Positions 56,766 through 64,000 of a stretch of DNA of 64,000 nt are shown piece after piece. The stretch comes from Cytobacillus firmus. GTDB lineage: Bacteria > Bacillota > Bacilli > Bacillales > Cytobacillaceae. Under the pieces are notes generated by a model that worked only from the letters and a program-made list of their open reading frames with translations, was not told the origin of the DNA and did no database searches. Made by a program: the position numbers and the translations under genes. Every line of letters starts with the position of its first letter. The stretch's first letter is position 1. The stretch covers positions 27,146-91,145 of the forward strand of contig NZ_JAMBOJ010000013.1 of assembly GCF_023715565.1 (NCBI RefSeq). Direction: 5' to 3'.

Positions 56766-58259
56766 ATGAGAAAATGGTTGAAAAATAAGCGGATTAAAGA
56801 GGATATCCAGCATAAGGAATGGGAGCAATCCTTCATTAAATCCAAAGACTTTAAAAAAATCTTTTATTATAACCAAAAAACAGATGTTCGTTTTGGACTT
56901 ACTTTCATGGCTACTTTAATCGATGAAAATATTATCCAGGATGGCATTCTCCCTAATCTGCTCGAAGACGAGTTCCGGGAAATCGAGGACATTAAACAGC
57001 TTGTCCCTGTGGCTGATGTGCAGGTATGCGACGACCCTTCTTTAATTGAACAAAAGCTGATGAATGGCTACGTTATGCTGACCATTGAGACGGAGCTCAA
57101 ACATTTCGGCTTTATAGCTGCGCAAAAAGAAATAGTCAGAGGTTTAAGCCAGCCCGAGGTTGAGTTTTCTGTTATCGGTCCCAAGGAAGCCTTCGTAGAA
57201 TCAATGGGCCAAAATTTGAATTTAATCCGGAAACGTCTGCCTGTAAAAGAACTGATCATTGAAGAATTCACACTGGGAAGCTTGTCAAAGACTTCTGTCG
57301 CAATGCTTTATATGGAGAATATCACAAATGAGGATAATATAAATACTGTCAGGCAGAGATTAAAAAACGTGAAATTTGATGCCATCACAGACAGTTCCTA
57401 TATCGTCCAGCTGATTAGCGATAACTCCAATTCCCCTTTCCCTCAGCTGCTTGATACAGAGCGGCCTGACAGGGTTGCAGGCATTTTAGCAGAGGGGAAA
57501 ATCGCTATTGTGGTAGATGGTTCACCCCATGTATTAATTACGCCAACCACACTTGTTGAGTTTTTCAGCTCTTTTGAAGATTATTTTTTAAATTGGATTT
57601 TATCTTCTTTTTTCCGTCTTATCCGTTTGTTCGCAGTTGCGTTTTCTATTCTGGTTACACCTATTTATGTAGCAACACTTTCATATCATTATGAACTGAT
57701 TCCCAAGGATTTAATGAGTACTTTAATCACATCAAGGCGGGAGATTCCGCTGCCTCCTATTCTTGAAGCACTGTTTTTAGAACTTACAATTGAATTGCTC
57801 CGCGAGGCAGGAGCACGTCTTCCGACTAAGGTCGGCCAGACAATCGGTATCGTGGGAGGGATTGTAATCGGAACTGCATCTGTAGAAGCAGGCCTGACGA
57901 GTAATGTCCTTCTCATTATTGTAGCTCTCGCTGCTCTTGCCTCCTTTACAACACCTGTATATAGGATGGGCAATACTATTCGTTTGCTCCGTTTTCCTTT
58001 CCTGTTTTTTGCAGAGTTATGGGGCCTGCTCGGAATTGTATTTTGCTTCTGTGTACTGTTGACTCACTTAACCAGGCTGACTTCACTGGGAAGACCTTTC
58101 CTTGAACCTCTCTATCCCCCTCGGGTGGTGGATATGAAGGATGCCCTTATAAGGCTTCCATTTGAAAAACAATCCAGACGGCCAATTTATTTAAGAACTA
58201 AAAAACCAATCCGATTTAGCAAGAAAAAAGCAAAAAAGCAAAAAGACATTGATGAATAA
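56766..58259 (+). CDS. Spore germinant receptor A subunit (GerA/GerKA family)
   Basis: A 497-residue protein of the spore inner membrane. The N-terminal cytosolic region (1-270) ends in DRVAGILAEGKIAIVVDGSP. Membrane segments follow with SSFFRLIRLFAVAFSILVTP, ELLREAGARLPTKVGQTIGI and VEAGLTSNVLLIIVALAALA, and the tail is basic. First gene of an A-B-C germinant receptor operon. Germinant unknown. Confidence 0.94.
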   Translation: MRKWLKNKRIKEDIQHKEWEQSFIKSKDFKKIFYYNQKTDVRFGLTFMATLIDENIIQDGILPNLLEDEFREIEDIKQLVPVADVQVCDDPSLIEQKLMNGYVMLTIETELKHFGFIAAQKEIVRGLSQPEVEFSVIGPKEAFVESMGQNLNLIRKRLPVKELIIEEFTLGSLSKTSVAMLYMENITNEDNINTVRQRLKNVKFDAITDSSYIVQLISDNSNSPFPQLLDTERPDRVAGILAEGKIAIVVDGSPHVLITPTTLVEFFSSFEDYFLNWILSSFFRLIRLFAVAFSILVTPIYVATLSYHYELIPKDLMSTLITSRREIPLPPILEALFLELTIELLREAGARLPTKVGQTIGIVGGIVIGTASVEAGLTSNVLLIIVALAALASFTTPVYRMGNTIRLLRFPFLFFAELWGLLGIVFCFCVLLTHLTRLTSLGRPFLEPLYPPRVVDMKDALIRLPFEKQSRRPIYLRTKKPIRFSKKKAKKQKDIDE

Positions 58260-58309
58260 TGAAGCAAGTGTCTGCTTAGGGTTTCAGTTATTAGTTGGAG
58301 GTGAACCAG

Positions 58310-59410
58310 ATGAAGGAACAGCCAATACCGGAGAGATTGCAGATATCCCCCTTTTTAGTGTTTTTCATGGTCATGTCCATACAAATTGGGATTGGTGTAC
58401 TAGGGTATCAGAGAATCATTGCAATGGATGCAGGATACGATGCCTGGATCTCCATATTGTTTGCCGGCGGGTGCATTCACGTAATTATTTGGATGATCTA
58501 TAAAATCTGTGATACTGCTGGCGGTGATATTGTAACTGCGCATAAATACATTGCAGGAAACTTTATTGGCAAAGCACTAAGCGCCATTTTTATAGGCTAT
58601 TTCATCCTGTTTTCCTTAACAGTATTAAGGACATTTATTGAAGTCATACAGGTTTGGATGTTTCCAGAAATAAACACCTTCTGGTTCGCCTTTGCCTTTA
58701 TGGCACTTTGTGTATACATTATTTTTGGGGGATTTAGGACAGTGGTGGGCATCTCATTCTTTGGGCTTGTTTTGCCTGCTTACCTTATCCTCACATTTGG
58801 CTGGGCAATTAAATTCTCCAACTTTTACAATCTGCTGCCCATCTGGGATCATTCCATAAAAGAGCTGCTTACTGCTTCTTACCACATGTCACTTACTTTT
58901 ATTGGGTTTGAGAGCATCATTTTTTTCTATCCTTTTATTAAAGAGCCAAAAAAATCGCAGAAATGGGCTCATTTAGCCGTATTGACAACTACATTAATAT
59001 ACACGACTTTAGCCATCATTACCTTTGCTTATTTTTCTGAAGAACAGCTGTCCAAACAAATTTGGGCCAGTTTAACAATGTGGAAAATAGTTGAAATGCC
59101 CTTTGTTGAACGTTTTGAATATATTGGAATTGCTAACTGGAACTTAATTATTCTTCCTAATGTGTGCATATCCGTCTGGATCGTCTCACGGCTTATTAAA
59201 AGGGTTTTTAATATCCGTCAAAAAGTGGGCGTATTTTTTATTGTTGCCGTAGTGCTTTTCATGATAATTTTTTTGGATACACGAGACAAAATTAATATGC
59301 TTAACGACTCTGTTGGAAAAATGGGGTTTATATTTACCTTTATTTATATTCCTTTGCTTTTCGCCGCTGTCATGATTGCCAAGAAGCTGAAAAGGGGGAA
59401 GAAGAAATGA
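58310..59410 (+). CDS. Spore germinant receptor B subunit (GerB family permease)
   Basis: A 366-residue protein with ten membrane segments of the APC-superfamily GerB type (spore germination permease). Typical start ERLQISPFLVFFMVMSIQIG and the FGGFRTVVG-like loop. ATG 58310 follows GGAGGTG; the frame opens at 58295 without a site. The stop overlaps the C subunit start. Confidence 0.92.
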   Translation: MKEQPIPERLQISPFLVFFMVMSIQIGIGVLGYQRIIAMDAGYDAWISILFAGGCIHVIIWMIYKICDTAGGDIVTAHKYIAGNFIGKALSAIFIGYFILFSLTVLRTFIEVIQVWMFPEINTFWFAFAFMALCVYIIFGGFRTVVGISFFGLVLPAYLILTFGWAIKFSNFYNLLPIWDHSIKELLTASYHMSLTFIGFESIIFFYPFIKEPKKSQKWAHLAVLTTTLIYTTLAIITFAYFSEEQLSKQIWASLTMWKIVEMPFVERFEYIGIANWNLIILPNVCISVWIVSRLIKRVFNIRQKVGVFFIVAVVLFMIIFLDTRDKINMLNDSVGKMGFIFTFIYIPLLFAAVMIAKKLKRGKKK

Positions 59411-60465
59411 AAAAATTACTGCTTATCTGCCTTGTTCTGCTGCTTTCCGGCTGTGTAGACAAAGAAATATTGGATGATATTAATATTGAAGTTGGGGTGG
59501 GCTACGACTTAGCAGAGGATCCAAAGGACAAGTACAGAGGGACAATATTATTTCAGGAATTCCAGCCTGATAAAAGTGTTATAAACCGAACCTTTTCAGG
59601 TAACGGAAAACTCAGGCAAGATTTAATAATAGATGTGACCAGGCAATCCTCTGAGCCGGTAGTGACAGGAGGGTTAAAAGTGGCGGTCTTCGGACCTAAA
59701 ATTTCAAAACTGGGGATCTATGACCTGATAGATTCTTTCCAAAGAGACCCAAGCATAGGAGCACGGGTATTTGTTATAACCTCGGAAGATAAAGCGGAAG
59801 ATTTGTTGAAGGGAGAGTATGGAACAAGAGGAAATTCAACTTACATCTATAATTTGATACAGCATAATATTGAACATCGGGATATTCCGAAAACCAACCT
59901 TCACCTTGCTTTCCGTAATTACCATGAGAGAGGGAGAGATATGTTTCTTCCCCGCCTCAAAAAAATTGCGAACGATAAAGTGGAGCTAATTGGAATCAGC
60001 CTTTTCGAAAAGGATAAGGAGGTAGACATCCTCCCTTTAGAAGATTTGTTCTTCTTTAAACTGCTGGTTGACAAATATAGTGAAGGAAATTTTGATGTTC
60101 AGTTAAAAAAAGGAGATCTTGCTGCTATAAAAAGTATTAAATCCACACATAAAATTAAAATTACTGATAATCATGCTGCCATTAACATTAATATTGAAGG
60201 CATTGTCCGTGAGTATACCGGCACTAAACTGACTACTGCGGTGGTTAAGGACGTAGAAAAAAAACTGGAGAAAAAGGTTGAAAGAGAATGCCTCAAGCTG
60301 CTGAAAAAGTTTCAGGAGCTCGGAGTCGATCCAGTTGGACTCGGCCAAATTAAAAAGACACAGCATCGGAATTTTGATTATAAAAAGTGGGAGGATGATT
60401 ATAAAACTCTTGGGTTCGAAGTTAAATGCAATGTGAATATTGAAGAAACAGGCATTATTGAGTAA
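59407..60465 (+). CDS. Spore germinant receptor C subunit (Ger(x)C lipoprotein)
   Basis: A 352-residue lipoprotein: signal peptide with lipobox LSGC (Cys at 16), then DKEILDDINIEVGVGYDLAE and a C-terminal GerC domain with LKKFQELGVDPVGLGQ. ATGA overlap with the B gene. Completes the receptor. Confidence 0.94.
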   Translation: MKKLLLICLVLLLSGCVDKEILDDINIEVGVGYDLAEDPKDKYRGTILFQEFQPDKSVINRTFSGNGKLRQDLIIDVTRQSSEPVVTGGLKVAVFGPKISKLGIYDLIDSFQRDPSIGARVFVITSEDKAEDLLKGEYGTRGNSTYIYNLIQHNIEHRDIPKTNLHLAFRNYHERGRDMFLPRLKKIANDKVELIGISLFEKDKEVDILPLEDLFFFKLLVDKYSEGNFDVQLKKGDLAAIKSIKSTHKIKITDNHAAININIEGIVREYTGTKLTTAVVKDVEKKLEKKVERECLKLLKKFQELGVDPVGLGQIKKTQHRNFDYKKWEDDYKTLGFEVKCNVNIEETGIIE

Positions 60466-60490
60466 GAGCGGGCTGTAACCCGCTCTTTCT
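60465..60490. terminator. Bidirectional terminator
   Basis: AGAGCGGG/CCCGCTCT then TTTCT, overlapping the gerC stop codon. Confidence 0.85.
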
Positions 60491-60492
60491 AA

Positions 60493-61665
60493 TTAATCAC
60501 TGGTCGAGAACATATATTTTTTATAATGGTAGCGAATGGAGAAGATCAGCCCCATTGCGAGCATATTCCCCATCAGCGAGCTTCCCCCATAGCTGATGAA
60601 AGGAAGCGGAATGCCTGTGATAGGCAAAAGGCCGATAGTCATTCCGATATTCTGAAAGACATGGAATGTAACCATGCTGATAACACCTACACAAATATAG
60701 GTATAGAAATTGTTCTTTGTTTCCATGCCAATCTTGGTAATATGGTAAATCAGCAAAAAGAAAAGGCTGACAACAACGCTTGCTCCTACAAAGCCAAATT
60801 CTTCACCTACAATACTGAAAATAAAATCGGTATGGCTTTCAGGTAAGTAGACCTCTCTCGTTCCATACCCTTTCCCGCTTGTTTCACCGGACCCAATGGC
60901 AAGGAGAGAACGTGTCAGCTGAAACCCGGTTGAACTTTGGTAATTATAGGGGTCAATCCAGGAATAGATGCGCGCAAACTGATACTCCTTTACTCCTAAA
61001 TACTTTTCAAGAATTTCCGGATGCCATAAAACAAAATATAAAATAGTGCCTGCAAGAGCTGCTCCTGTTCCAAATATAGGGGCAAGCAGCTTCCAGCTGA
61101 TTCCTGAAATGAATATCATGCCAAGCATGATGGCCAGAAATACAAGGCCTGTACCTAAATCCGGCTGCTGCATAATCAGCAATAGAGGCACCATTGTTAA
61201 TCCAACCAATTTAATCAGCAGCCAGAAATCAGTCTGAATGGTTTTATATGCATTTTTTTGATGATGCTCATCAATCGCTTTCGCCAATATCAAAATAATG
61301 AACACTTTAACAATCTCAGCTGGCTGAAGGGACCCCATCCCCGGAACCTTATACCATGCTTTTGCCCCATTAATGACAGGAGCTATGCTTTCTGGCGCCA
61401 CAATCAGGAATCCAAGGAGTACAAGTCCCAGGCCATATACATACCAGGAAATCTTCTTCAGCTGATCGGAATCCAGTGTGATTACCGCAGCGATGATACC
61501 TGCTCCAACTGTATACCAGACAACCTGCTTCAAAAGGAAGTTTTCTGTATATTGCCCTGTTGTCTGTGCGCTGTAAATAGATATGGCACTTACCAGGAAT
61601 AACAGCATTAATATTAATACTAAGCCCCAATCCAGCTTAGGAGGTGTATATCGATTTGAGGTCAT
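60493..61665 (-). CDS. rodA: RodA/FtsW/SpoVE family glycosyltransferase (RodA-like)
   Basis: A 390-residue SEDS protein with ten membrane segments that polymerises lipid II together with a class B PBP. SLQPAEIVKVFIILILAKAI, LIMQQPDLGTGLV, PESHTDFIFSIVGEEFGFVG and GIPLPFISYGGSSLM are the family motifs. It is nearest to RodA. ATG 61665 follows AAAGGAG. Which wall-building process it serves (elongation or sporulation) is not shown. Confidence 0.87.
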   Translation of the reverse strand: MTSNRYTPPKLDWGLVLILMLLFLVSAISIYSAQTTGQYTENFLLKQVVWYTVGAGIIAAVITLDSDQLKKISWYVYGLGLVLLGFLIVAPESIAPVINGAKAWYKVPGMGSLQPAEIVKVFIILILAKAIDEHHQKNAYKTIQTDFWLLIKLVGLTMVPLLLIMQQPDLGTGLVFLAIMLGMIFISGISWKLLAPIFGTGAALAGTILYFVLWHPEILEKYLGVKEYQFARIYSWIDPYNYQSSTGFQLTRSLLAIGSGETSGKGYGTREVYLPESHTDFIFSIVGEEFGFVGASVVVSLFFLLIYHITKIGMETKNNFYTYICVGVISMVTFHVFQNIGMTIGLLPITGIPLPFISYGGSSLMGNMLAMGLIFSIRYHYKKYMFSTSD

Positions 61666-61907
61666 GATCATTCTCCTTTAAAAAAACAAAACCATTTACC
61701 TTTTAAGGCATAACGGAGCACAGCGAAAGGAATAGCATATGTACCTCACATTATTCCCCGCTACAATATTTCATTATATTTTTTATAGAGGTAAATCACA
61801 ACTTTTAAAAGCGAATGGTTATTATTTCAAATTTTCCCGATTACTGAGAATGTTTAATTAAGGCAATATTCAGAGTGCTTTAAGAAACTCTTTGGATGCA
61901 AAAGGTA

Positions 61908-62690
61908 TTAAGACCCGGTTTTAAACTCGCCGCTGAAATATCTCACTTTTATATCATCTCTCATCCACTCGAGATTATTAGGTACCTGAGGGATACTGTA
62001 TCCAATGAAAATTGGCGTTGTAATATAGCGAGGAACAATTTTCGAGTAAATCTCACTGCCCAGCTTGTAGAAAAACAAGTTATAACTATTGCTTGGAAAA
62101 GGAAAGGCATTCAGAATATAATGGGCAGCAGTCTGGATGCATTTCGCAAAGTATGGAATATCATCCTGATCGGCAAGCTTCACATTAAATTCATAAAAGC
62201 CGATTCTCGGGGAAGTCGATAAAGTGAACACCGTGCCGCTTTCCTCATGAATGAGAAGTCCTTCAAAATCCTTTACCTGTATTTTTTCCTTATAATCTAT
62301 ATTATTCAATCCTACAATCTGCATATGCGGATGGGCGATACTTCCCCCGGATAATGGCCCGTGATTTTTGAAAAATAATACAGATTCATATTTCCCGCTT
62401 TCTTCCATAAGCAGCCAATGTTTTAAACCAAATGAAATTAACCTGACCAAATGTTCCTCAGGGTAAACCGACAGCTCACCATCACATTGATCCGTTTCAA
62501 TCAGCACAGTCTGATAGGAGTTTTCCAGAACAGGAAACTTATTTTTCAGCAAAATAATTGAATTCTCTACCGCGATGATATCTGTCAGTTCCTCCCTTGC
62601 ACAAAAAGGGCAACTGATATCTTTATTTCGAATGCTATTAGGCTTTTGGACTCCAATCCCCGTATTAAAATGCAAATGTGTATCTGACAT
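61908..62690 (-). CDS. DUF4931 protein, galactose-1-phosphate uridylyltransferase-like HIT fold
   Basis: A 260-residue protein. CPFC near residue 27 resembles the GalT zinc site and GGSIAHPHMQIVGL (about 115-128) is the HxH-x-Q nucleotidyltransferase motif; a second His-poor half follows. Family members (DUF4931) are scattered in bacilli; the substrate is unknown. The ribosome binding site is weak (AAAGAGAT). Confidence 0.8.
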   Translation of the reverse strand: MSDTHLHFNTGIGVQKPNSIRNKDISCPFCAREELTDIIAVENSIILLKNKFPVLENSYQTVLIETDQCDGELSVYPEEHLVRLISFGLKHWLLMEESGKYESVLFFKNHGPLSGGSIAHPHMQIVGLNNIDYKEKIQVKDFEGLLIHEESGTVFTLSTSPRIGFYEFNVKLADQDDIPYFAKCIQTAAHYILNAFPFPSNSYNLFFYKLGSEIYSKIVPRYITTPIFIGYSIPQVPNNLEWMRDDIKVRYFSGEFKTGS

Positions 62691-62956
62691 ATCTCTTTGA
62701 CACCTGCTTTTCTGTAATCTCTCCTTCTATACTATCATGAAACTGTGAATGGGGTATCTTTGCCAGTTTCATGGGTGCTTTTGATGGATTATGCTCTTTG
62801 CGCCGTGGAAGGATTCGGACTTTCAGCTGTTTTTTATTGGGCTTTGTGTCTGAAGCAGCCCCGGCTTCGGTCTCAAACTGACTTGTGCTGGAGGGTTATA
62901 TGTCCGAAGTTTTTGCCAGACTTTATCTAAGGCTGACTTATCTAAGCATTGTGAAC

Positions 62957-62992
62957 GAAAAATCAGCGGGATATTAATCAACCCCGCTGAAA
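62957..62992 (-). terminator. Terminator of the His-rich lipoprotein gene
   Basis: CAGCGGG/CCCGCTG arms then ATTTTT on the minus strand. The rest of the 307-base gap 62691-62997 holds only short repeats of TGTCTGAAG/TGTCCGAAG type. Confidence 0.8.
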
Positions 62993-62997
62993 AGTAT

Positions 62998-63762
62998 TTA
63001 ATGCACCGTTAATTCAGTTTCTGTGTGCTCGTGAATGTCGTCGCCTTTTTCTACATGTGTAGTAATGATGTATGTGCCTGCTTTTATAAACTGATGGCCG
63101 GCAGTGTATTTGCCCGGTTCGGTTTCAGACATATTCACCCATTGAGGTGTATCACCATTCAGTGAGATTTCAAGTTTTACTTTAGCATCCGCAAGCGGTT
63201 CCCCTTCATTATCAACCATGGCAGATAATTGCGTTTGCTCGTTTGCTTGAATTTGCTCAGGGGCCTGCAGTTCAATGGATACCTCACCGCCATGGCCATG
63301 AGAGTGACCCTCTTCATGGCCCTCATCGTCCTGGTCATGCCCCGTACCTGAGTCCTCCGCTTTTGCCTTACCAACTTGTATCGAAACCATTGGCATGGTA
63401 TGTTGACTTCTTGCCGTAACATGGGACTGAACATAGTAAAGGCCCTCCTCAGTAAAAACATGATCAGCAGTATATTTGCCCTCTGATCCGTGCTTTGCCT
63501 CTATCATTTCACCGTTTTCTTTTTGTCCTTCCTGCCAGATTTCAAATTTCACCTCATCCGCATCCGTTACAGCCTCACCACCTTGTTTGACAGTGACAGC
63601 AAGGGCTGCCTCCCCGCCGGGGTTAATCGTTTCAGGCGCCTCGATGACTGCTTCAATGATTTGCGGCACTTCGTCGTTTTTTCCAGTCTTTTCTTCCTCC
63701 GATTGGCTGCATCCGCCAAGAACAAGCAACCCCGCCATCAGGCTGAATAATATCTTTTTCAA
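62998..63762 (-). CDS. Lipoprotein with two FixH/YtkA-like domains and a His-rich linker
   Basis: A 254-residue lipoprotein (lipobox LGGC, Cys at about 17). Two beta-sandwich YtkA/FixH-like domains (about 35-130 and 165-254), each with EGKYTADHVF/PGKYTAGHQF and a YYVQSHV/YIITTHV strand. They are joined by an acidic, His-rich linker (GHEEGHSHGHGGE) that could bind copper or zinc. TTG 63762 follows GAGAGGG and gives a proper signal peptide; the frame runs 19 codons further. Confidence 0.82.
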   Translation of the reverse strand: MKKILFSLMAGLLVLGGCSQSEEEKTGKNDEVPQIIEAVIEAPETINPGGEAALAVTVKQGGEAVTDADEVKFEIWQEGQKENGEMIEAKHGSEGKYTADHVFTEEGLYYVQSHVTARSQHTMPMVSIQVGKAKAEDSGTGHDQDDEGHEEGHSHGHGGEVSIELQAPEQIQANEQTQLSAMVDNEGEPLADAKVKLEISLNGDTPQWVNMSETEPGKYTAGHQFIKAGTYIITTHVEKGDDIHEHTETELTVH

Positions 63763-63911
63763 TTTAGTGTCCCTCTCTTTATCTATATTGTTCTTCGATA
63801 ATATAACTATAAAAGCCATTTGTGATAAAACAATGAAATCTTTTCAAAAAATAAAAAACCCTTTCAGGCCATTTGAACTGTGCCCCGATTTACGGACAGT
63901 TTAAAAAGCGC

Positions 63912-64000
63912 CTATGCGGCTAGTAAATGACCCCGGTATTGCACCGGGGTCATTTTATTTAAGCCCCATTGATAACGATGCTGGTTATATTCCTCGATCA
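63912..64000 (-). CDS. IS3-family transposase (OrfB), C-terminal 29 residues
   Basis: Partial frame reading IEEYNQHRYQWGLNKMTPVQ then YRGHLLAA and a TAG stop. This YN-x-x-RYQWGLN-x-MTP-x-x-YR ending is characteristic of IS3/IS150-group DDE transposases. The catalytic part lies beyond the window. Confidence 0.85.
   Translation of the reverse strand, partial: IEEYNQHRYQWGLNKMTPVQYRGHLLAA
63925..63955. terminator. Terminator-like hairpin inside the transposase 3' end
   Basis: Perfect 13-bp stem AAATGACCCCGGT/ACCGGGGTCATTT with a 5-base loop, followed on the plus strand by TATTTAA. It is built from the codons for MTPVQYRGH. Confidence 0.6.

Larger units (their letters stand above)
63874..64000. 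mobile_element. End of an IS3-family insertion sequence
   Basis: The right edge shows the 3' end of an IS3-type transposase gene on the minus strand. Beyond its stop codon is a candidate terminal inverted repeat starting TGAACTGTGCCCCGATTTAC (63874). The rest of the element lies outside the window. Confidence 0.75.

Noticed and set aside
62745..62930. 61-codon plus-strand frame between the DUF4931 gene and the His-rich lipoprotein gene
   Set aside because: GTG start without a ribosome binding site, repeat-like DNA, no recognisable protein features.

Overview
The window looks like chromosomal DNA of an endospore-forming member of the Bacillaceae (low G+C, strong AGGAGG-type ribosome binding sites, frequent GTG/TTG starts). 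The evidence is long synteny with the yui-yum-yut-yun-yur-yus arc of the Bacillus subtilis chromosome, together with spore coat, spore germination, cortex hydrolase and YhcN/YlaJ-type genes. Repeats at about 18.8, 27.4 and 42.9 kb resemble those I recall from Cytobacillus/Mesobacillus-like genomes, but the genus is inference only. Genes face both ways, most pairs are separated by clear hairpin terminators, and no rRNA, tRNA or CRISPR was seen.

Layout. 0-7 kb: the YuiA end, a Nudix hydrolase, the respiratory flavoprotein YumB, ferredoxin-NADP reductase YumC, and small redox or Fe-S proteins (YutM, YuzB, YutJ, YuzD, YutI). 7-10.5 kb: the hom-thrC-thrB operon. 10.6-19 kb: a 2-hydroxyacid dehydrogenase, spore protein YutH, YutG, YutF, a SufR-like regulator, YutE, a structured RNA in front of a DUF3055-like gene, YutD, YutC and lipoyl synthase. 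19-27 kb: LytH; an inserted block with an NSS amino-acid transporter and its 35-residue MetS subunit, a sigma-B-type stress gene (YsnF-like), and a NhaC-superfamily transporter under a lysine riboswitch; then YunB and an HD-GYP protein. 27-35.5 kb: YunC, YunF, the sufCDSUB operon, an unannotated 50-residue protein and YurZ.

35.6-40.5 kb: the methionine importer metNPQ and metY, each behind its own SAM riboswitch, plus YusD. 40.6-50.2 kb: an MFS transporter, YusE/F/G, GcvH, YusI and the fadN-fadA-fadE beta-oxidation operon with a perfect FadR palindrome. 50.3-51.3 kb: YuzL and two CotF-type coat proteins. 51.3-56.5 kb: YusU, a FhuF-like reductase, and a siderophore ABC importer whose divergent halves share tandem Fur boxes. 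56.7-60.5 kb: a gerA-type germinant receptor operon. 60.5-63.8 kb: a RodA/FtsW protein, a GalT-like DUF4931 protein and a His-rich lipoprotein. The right edge is the end of an IS3-family element.

Two themes connect the genes. One is iron-sulfur metabolism: IscA-like YutM, Nfu-like YutI, the SUF operon, lipoyl synthase with its acceptor GcvH, a SufR-like regulator and Fur-type iron uptake. The other is amino-acid supply under RNA control: two S-boxes and one L-box. The items most worth a second look are the L-box/NhaC pair, the ylbH/CsfG-like structured RNA at 15.75-15.95 kb, the seven-copy array with a 20.5-bp period at 27.33-27.47 kb, the 20-bp perfect palindrome inside the suf operon, and the small genes at 20.1, 34.7 and 50.3 kb. 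I found no clearly new multi-gene system.
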